Source of the DNA: Flavihumibacter cheonanensis | GTDB taxonomy: Bacteria; Bacteroidota; Bacteroidia; Chitinophagales; Chitinophagaceae | Length of the DNA: 64,000 nt | NCBI RefSeq assembly: GCF_022352215.1 | Contig: NZ_JAKRWF010000002.1 | Coordinates: 434,001-498,000 of the forward strand | Direction: 5' to 3' | In this document: positions 59,487 through 64,000 of the stretch, piece after piece | Layout: every line of letters begins with the position of its first letter | Position numbering within the stretch: the stretch's first letter is position 1 | The notes under the pieces: model-generated | Database searches by the model: none | What the model saw: the letters and a program-made list of their open reading frames with translations, nothing else | Told to the model about the DNA's origin: nothing | Program-made: the position numbers and the translations under genes

Positions 59487-61991
59487 ATGAATACATGTTT
59501 TCGGCTTTTTGTTTTTACAGCCCTGCTGGCATTACCATTTTCTGGTAGTACCCAAACAGATGCTTCAACAATGAATGGTAGTACAACAGCCCATACTATT
59601 CGATTTGACCAACCAGCCAAAAATTTTACAGAAAGTGCTCCGATAGGAAATGGTCGTATGGGTCTAATGCAATTTGGAAATCCAAACAGGGAACGATTGG
59701 TGCTGAATGAAATATCTATGTGGTCTGGCGGCCCGCAGGATGCAGACCGGGAAAACGCACATCAATACCTCAAAACCATTCAGGAGCATTTATTGGCAGG
59801 CAGGAATAAAGAGGCCCAGGCATTGTTAATGAAAGAGTTTGTTGCCAAAGGCCCAGGATCCGGATTTGGAAACGGCGCCAATCAAAAATATGGCGCCTAT
59901 CAGATATTGGGCGACCTGCTATTAACCTGGCAGGATACCACAAAACCAGTTACTGCTTATAGTCGGGAACTTGATCTTACAACTGCAGTTGCACGTACCC
60001 GTTATACCCGTGATAGTGCAACCATTACCGAAGTATGCTGGGCAGATTTTTCGAATGATATCCTCTGGGTAAGAATTCATAGTTCAAAACCCGGTGCGAT
60101 AAACCTTTCGCTGGATGTATCCAGAAAGGAGAATGCCATATCCAGGGTATCGGGAAGTATGCTGTTAATGCAAGGGCAATTACCAAGTGGAAAAGATAAG
60201 GGTTTGCGATTTGCAGCAGTTGTGCAACCGGAAATCATTGGTGGTACAATTCGGCAAATAACTATGGGGAATCGCCCGGTATTGAGTATTGAAAATGGAG
60301 ATGAACTGATTATTAAAATTTCAGCAGCTACTGATTATGATTATGCGAAGTTTGGAATTACCGGTAAAGATCCATTACCAACTGCGCTGGCTTATCTGAA
60401 AACAAACCTCAACTACAATTCAGCACTTGAAAAAAACAGGGTTGTTTACTCCGGCTATTATCAACGTAACCAATGGTCCATGCCTGAAAATCCGGAAGTA
60501 CAACGATTAACTACGCAACAACGACTTGAACGTTATGCAGCTTCCTCTCATGAACCAAAACAAGGTGTTCGGTTACAACGGGTAGATCCAACCCTGCCCG
60601 TTCTCTATTATAATTTTGGACGTTACCTGTTGATTTCATCCTCCAGGCCAGGCATACTTCCTGCCAATTTACAGGGACTATGGGCAGAGGAATACCAAAC
60701 ACCCTGGAATGGAGATTACCATCTCAATATCAATATCCAGATGAATTACTGGCTGGCTGAAACAACCAACCTTTCGGATCTGGCAGATCCGCTGTTTCGT
60801 TTTACAAAAGCACTGGTTCCGAATGGTCAGAAAACAGCAAAAGCTTATTACAATGCCAATGGCTGGACAGCCCATGTAATATCAAATCCCTGGTTATATA
60901 CATCACCTGGAGAAGGAGCTTCATGGGGATCTACTCTTACTGGGGGTGCCTGGCTGTGTGACCACATCTGGGAACATTTTCGATTCACCAGGGACACCTC
61001 CTTTTTACGTGAATACTATCCCGTATTGAAAGGAGCGGCTCAATTCCTCCAATCTATTTTAATTGAATCACCCCGGCATGGGTACCTGGTTACGGCACCC
61101 TCCAACTCTCCGGAACATGCCTATATAATGCCAAATGGATTCAGCGGTAACACGGTAATGGGTCCTACCATGGATATGCAGATAACGCGTGAACTATTCA
61201 ATGCCTGTGTGCAGGCAGCAGCCATCCTGAACACCGATGAAGGATTTAGAAAAGAATTGGAGGGCCTTATACCACGACTGGCACCCAATAAAATCGGTGC
61301 TGCCGGCGACCTGAATGAATGGCTGGATGATTGGAAAGATGCGGAGCCGAAGCATCGTCATGTTTCACATCTTTATGGCCTTCATCCTTATGATGAAATT
61401 ACCCCCTGGGCAACCCCTGAACTGGCTGCTGCTTCCCGGAAAACACTGGAACAACGGGGCGATGATGGAACCGGCTGGAGTAAAGCCTGGAAGATTGCCT
61501 TTTGGGCGCGACTTGGAGATGGTGATCATGCCAATAAATTGGTGAAAGGATTATTGAGTCCGGCTACCAGCATGGGTACCAATATGACTAGCGGAGGGGG
61601 CGTCTATGCCAATCTGTTTTGTGCCCATCCGCCCTTTCAGATTGACGGAAATTTTGGGGGTACAGCAGGAATGGCTGAAATGCTGCTGCAAAGTCATGGA
61701 AAGGAAACTGCTATCCGGTTTTTACCCGCACTACCTACCCATCCCGATTGGGAAACGGGTACCATGAAAGGATTAAGTGCCCGGAATGGATTTGAGGTTG
61801 ATATATCCTGGGAGAAGGGCCGCCTGTTAAGTGCGGAAGTACTTTCCAAACTAGGAGGAACCTGTAAAATCTGGCTGCCAAAAGGAAAACGAATCACCAG
61901 TGAATCCGGAACAACAATAGCCTCTTCACAAAACCAGGATCGGATCGTGGAATTTAAAACGGTCAAAGGAAGGCGTTACCTTGTCAGATAA
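59487..61991 (+). CDS. GH95 family alpha-L-fucosidase (or alpha-L-galactosidase), exported
   Basis: This 834-residue protein has a signal peptide ([20 protein letters not shown]). The GH95 start pattern is [31 protein letters not shown]. The (alpha/alpha)6 barrel contains [19 protein letters not shown], whose paired Asn activate the catalytic water, [12 protein letters not shown], and [20 protein letters not shown] with the catalytic Asp. It removes terminal 1,2-linked fucose or galactose from glycans. No SusC/SusD pair is near, so it is an orphan enzyme or part of a dispersed locus. Confidence 0.92.
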   Translation: MNTCFRLFVFTALLALPFSGSTQTDASTMNGSTTAHTIRFDQPAKNFTESAPIGNGRMGLMQFGNPNRERLVLNEISMWSGGPQDADRENAHQYLKTIQEHLLAGRNKEAQALLMKEFVAKGPGSGFGNGANQKYGAYQILGDLLLTWQDTTKPVTAYSRELDLTTAVARTRYTRDSATITEVCWADFSNDILWVRIHSSKPGAINLSLDVSRKENAISRVSGSMLLMQGQLPSGKDKGLRFAAVVQPEIIGGTIRQITMGNRPVLSIENGDELIIKISAATDYDYAKFGITGKDPLPTALAYLKTNLNYNSALEKNRVVYSGYYQRNQWSMPENPEVQRLTTQQRLERYAASSHEPKQGVRLQRVDPTLPVLYYNFGRYLLISSSRPGILPANLQGLWAEEYQTPWNGDYHLNINIQMNYWLAETTNLSDLADPLFRFTKALVPNGQKTAKAYYNANGWTAHVISNPWLYTSPGEGASWGSTLTGGAWLCDHIWEHFRFTRDTSFLREYYPVLKGAAQFLQSILIESPRHGYLVTAPSNSPEHAYIMPNGFSGNTVMGPTMDMQITRELFNACVQAAAILNTDEGFRKELEGLIPRLAPNKIGAAGDLNEWLDDWKDAEPKHRHVSHLYGLHPYDEITPWATPELAAASRKTLEQRGDDGTGWSKAWKIAFWARLGDGDHANKLVKGLLSPATSMGTNMTSGGGVYANLFCAHPPFQIDGNFGGTAGMAEMLLQSHGKETAIRFLPALPTHPDWETGTMKGLSARNGFEVDISWEKGRLLSAEVLSKLGGTCKIWLPKGKRITSESGTTIASSQNQDRIVEFKTVKGRRYLVR

Positions 61992-62045
61992 GTACCAGCT
62001 CGAAGGAGAATGTCGTAAATTAGCGCCGCAAGCAAACCAATCGAC

Positions 62046-64000
62046 ATGATCCAAGAACTGCAGCAACTGGGCCGACTATTAGAAGGTGAGTTGTATTATG
62101 ATGCTGCGATGCGTACCCTGTATGCGACGGATGCTTCTGCTTACCGTGAACTGCCACTGGCGGTGGCTATTCCCAAACATGAGCAGGATATCAAAACATT
62201 GATCGCATTTGCGAGAAAATATAAAACATCCCTGATTCCAAGGACAGCAGGAACCTCTCTTGCAGGCCAGGTGGTGGGATCCGGTATCGTGGTGGATGTA
62301 TCCCGTACATTCACAAAGATCCTTGAATTAAATAAAGAAGAAGGATGGGTTCGGGTTCAACCGGGTGTAATCAGGGATGAGTTGAACCTGTTCCTTAAAC
62401 CGCATGGACTGTTTTTCGGTCCGGAAACCAGTACTGCCAACCGCGCGATGATCGGAGGTATGGTGGGCAATAACTCCTGTGGTTCCAATTCAGTGGTATA
62501 TCGTAGTACGAGAGAACATTTACTGGAAGTAAAAGCCATCTTAAGTGATGGTTCGGAAGCAGAATTTAAAGCACTCAGCCTGGATGAATTTCATGCCAAA
62601 TGCGAAGGTGACCGTTTGGAGAACCAGATCTACAGAAAAGTTCGCAGCTTATTGAGTGATTATAACAACCAGGAAGAAGTCCGCAGAGAGTTTCCTAAAA
62701 AGACAGTTGAAAGAAGAAATACAGGCTATGCAGTCGATCTGTTACTGGATACCGCACCCTTCACTGCCGGTGAGCCGGATTTTAATTTCTGCTCGCTGAT
62801 TGCGGGATCAGAAGGAACCCTTGCTTTTCTTACAGAAATCAAATTGAATGTAGTTCCTCTTCCTCCCAAAGAAATCGGGTTGCTTTGTGTGCATTTCAAT
62901 ACGATTGATGAATCCCTCCGAGCGAACCTGATCGCCTTAAAATATCGTCCGAGTGCAAGTGAACTGATTGATCATTATATCCTGGAATGTACCAAGCAGA
63001 ACCGCGAACAAATGCAGAATCGCTTTTTCGTGCAGGGTGATCCTGGTGCGATCCTGGTGGTGGAGTTTGCCAGAAATTCAAAAGAAGAAATCGAAAAAGA
63101 TGCCGCCGCTTGCGAGGCTGAAATGCGGGCCGCGGGATTGGGTTATCATTTTCCTTTATTGTTTGGAGCAGATACAAAAAAGATCTGGACACTACGCAAA
63201 GCTGGACTCGGACTGCTTTCCAACTTGCCGGGTGATGAAAAAGCAGTGCCCGTGATTGAGGATACAGCAGTGGATGTAGAGGACTTGCCAGCTTTCATCA
63301 GGGAATTCAATGAAATACTTACAAAGCATGGATTGTATTCTGTGCATTATGCACATGCAGGCTCAGGTGAATTGCATTTAAGACCTATTTTAAATCTCAA
63401 GACAGCTGAAGGCAACCGGATGTTCCGGGTGATTGCTGAAGAGATTGCGACCCTGGTAAAAAAATACAAGGGCTCCTTAAGTGGAGAACATGGTGATGGA
63501 CGATTGAGAGGGGAATTTATCAAACAGATGGTAGGAGAGAAGAATTACCTGCTGCTGAAAGAAATCAAAAAAGTGTGGGATCCGGAGCATATTTTCAATC
63601 CGAATAAGATTGTGGATACACCACCGATGGATACCATGTTGCGGTATACACCCGGACAACAAACACCTGCTTTTAAAACCGTATTCAGGTATTATAACCA
63701 GGATGTATTACAACATGCGGAGCAATGTAATGGATCGGGAGATTGTCGCAAGACACATTTGAGCGGAGGAACGATGTGCCCATCGTATATGGCTACCCGA
63801 AATGAAAAAGATACGACCAGGGCCAGGGCAAATATCCTTCGTGAGTTTCTGACTCATTCAGATAAAGCCAATCGGTTTGATCATGAAGAGATAAAGCAAG
63901 TTATGGATCTCTGTTTAAGTTGTAAGGCTTGTAAAACTGAATGCCCGTCCAATGTGGATATGGCAAAACTGAAGGCCGAATTCCTGCAGCAATATTATGA
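62046..64000 (+). CDS. FAD-binding oxidase with Fe-S domain (D-lactate/glycolate dehydrogenase type), 5' part
   Basis: The frame is open from the ATG at 62046 to the window edge (over 650 residues). The N-terminal FAD domain has PRTAGTSLAGQ, RVQPGVIRDELN, MVGNNSCGS and AGSEGTLAFLTEIKL. The cap domain ends SGEHGDGRLRG and IFNPNKIVD. A first cysteine set is in CNGSGDCRKTHLSGGTMCPS and a second in LCLSCKACKTECPSNVD, giving 4Fe-4S clusters. This resembles YdiJ-like proteins of about 1,000 residues. TAAATTAG (62016-62023), one mismatch to the -7 consensus, lies upstream. Confidence 0.88.
   Translation, partial: MIQELQQLGRLLEGELYYDAAMRTLYATDASAYRELPLAVAIPKHEQDIKTLIAFARKYKTSLIPRTAGTSLAGQVVGSGIVVDVSRTFTKILELNKEEGWVRVQPGVIRDELNLFLKPHGLFFGPETSTANRAMIGGMVGNNSCGSNSVVYRSTREHLLEVKAILSDGSEAEFKALSLDEFHAKCEGDRLENQIYRKVRSLLSDYNNQEEVRREFPKKTVERRNTGYAVDLLLDTAPFTAGEPDFNFCSLIAGSEGTLAFLTEIKLNVVPLPPKEIGLLCVHFNTIDESLRANLIALKYRPSASELIDHYILECTKQNREQMQNRFFVQGDPGAILVVEFARNSKEEIEKDAAACEAEMRAAGLGYHFPLLFGADTKKIWTLRKAGLGLLSNLPGDEKAVPVIEDTAVDVEDLPAFIREFNEILTKHGLYSVHYAHAGSGELHLRPILNLKTAEGNRMFRVIAEEIATLVKKYKGSLSGEHGDGRLRGEFIKQMVGEKNYLLLKEIKKVWDPEHIFNPNKIVDTPPMDTMLRYTPGQQTPAFKTVFRYYNQDVLQHAEQCNGSGDCRKTHLSGGTMCPSYMATRNEKDTTRARANILREFLTHSDKANRFDHEEIKQVMDLCLSCKACKTECPSNVDMAKLKAEFLQQYY

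Noticed and set aside
1-64000. tRNA, rRNA, transposase, integrase and toxin-antitoxin genes
   Set aside because: Looked for by motif and by gaps between genes; none could be supported.

Overview
The window looks like a stretch of a free-living Bacteroidota chromosome, most likely from the Chitinophagaceae or a close relative. Lineage markers are a type IX secretion (gliding-type) C-terminal domain protein, DUF2480 and DUF5606 proteins, a GH3-like protein, lipoprotein signals, and many promoters with the Bacteroidota -7 element TAnnTTTG. Genes are dense and ordinary in base composition, except for a family of very GC-rich palindromic repeats. No rRNA, tRNA, CRISPR array, insertion sequence or prophage was recognised.

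Layout. 1-5.8 kb: nadD (cut by the left edge) and feoA, ybeY, two ParB-type parS palindromes separated by a pyrimidine-rich tract, mnmG, a DEAD-box helicase and nadA. 5.8-6.4 kb: a gene-free region with an AT-rich block and several DnaA-box-like 9-mers, proposed here as the replication origin. 6.4-12.4 kb: ppiD, DUF2480, kdsB, a sterol-desaturase-family gene, a DUF2007 protein and dnaN. 12.5-15.5 kb: recX, an omega-amidase-like hydrolase, nagA and dps in one run. 15.5-24.9 kb: a large secreted T9SS protein, an S41 peptidase lipoprotein, thiL, an inositol-phosphatase-family gene, a glycosyltransferase and a GH3-like protein. 24.9-31.9 kb: corA, a lipoprotein, a LysE exporter, mtgA, a GT39-type membrane protein and a pnuC/NadR-kinase salvage pair. 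32-37.7 kb: a saccharopine-dehydrogenase-like gene, osmC, and the run nfuA-like, pxpB, pxpC, pxpA, NRAMP-like transporter for 5-oxoproline use. 37.7-39.4 kb: a divergent merC / SCO1-fur metal cluster with a palindromic operator candidate. 39.5-46.6 kb: M3 peptidase, DUF5606, a LytTR two-component system, and a run of small enzymes. 46.6-54.6 kb: pfkB, a DsbA-like protein, a GNAT-nitrilase fusion, a YdeI-like gene, polA and a degenerate AAA/DUF4143 protein. 55-62 kb: secreted glycan-degrading functions (GH123, a Tat metallophosphoesterase, GH95). The right edge cuts a large FAD/Fe-S oxidoreductase.

Themes. NAD supply recurs (nadD, nadA, pnuC with a NadR-type kinase). The left third carries origin-associated markers (parS, mnmG, DnaA boxes, dnaN). 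The most unusual feature is a modular GC-rich palindromic repeat present in at least five places. Two copies lie in frame inside neighbouring genes (the amidase and nagA) and appear to add 18-26 residues to otherwise normal enzymes. This resembles in principle the Rickettsia palindromic elements, and is the best candidate here for something undescribed.
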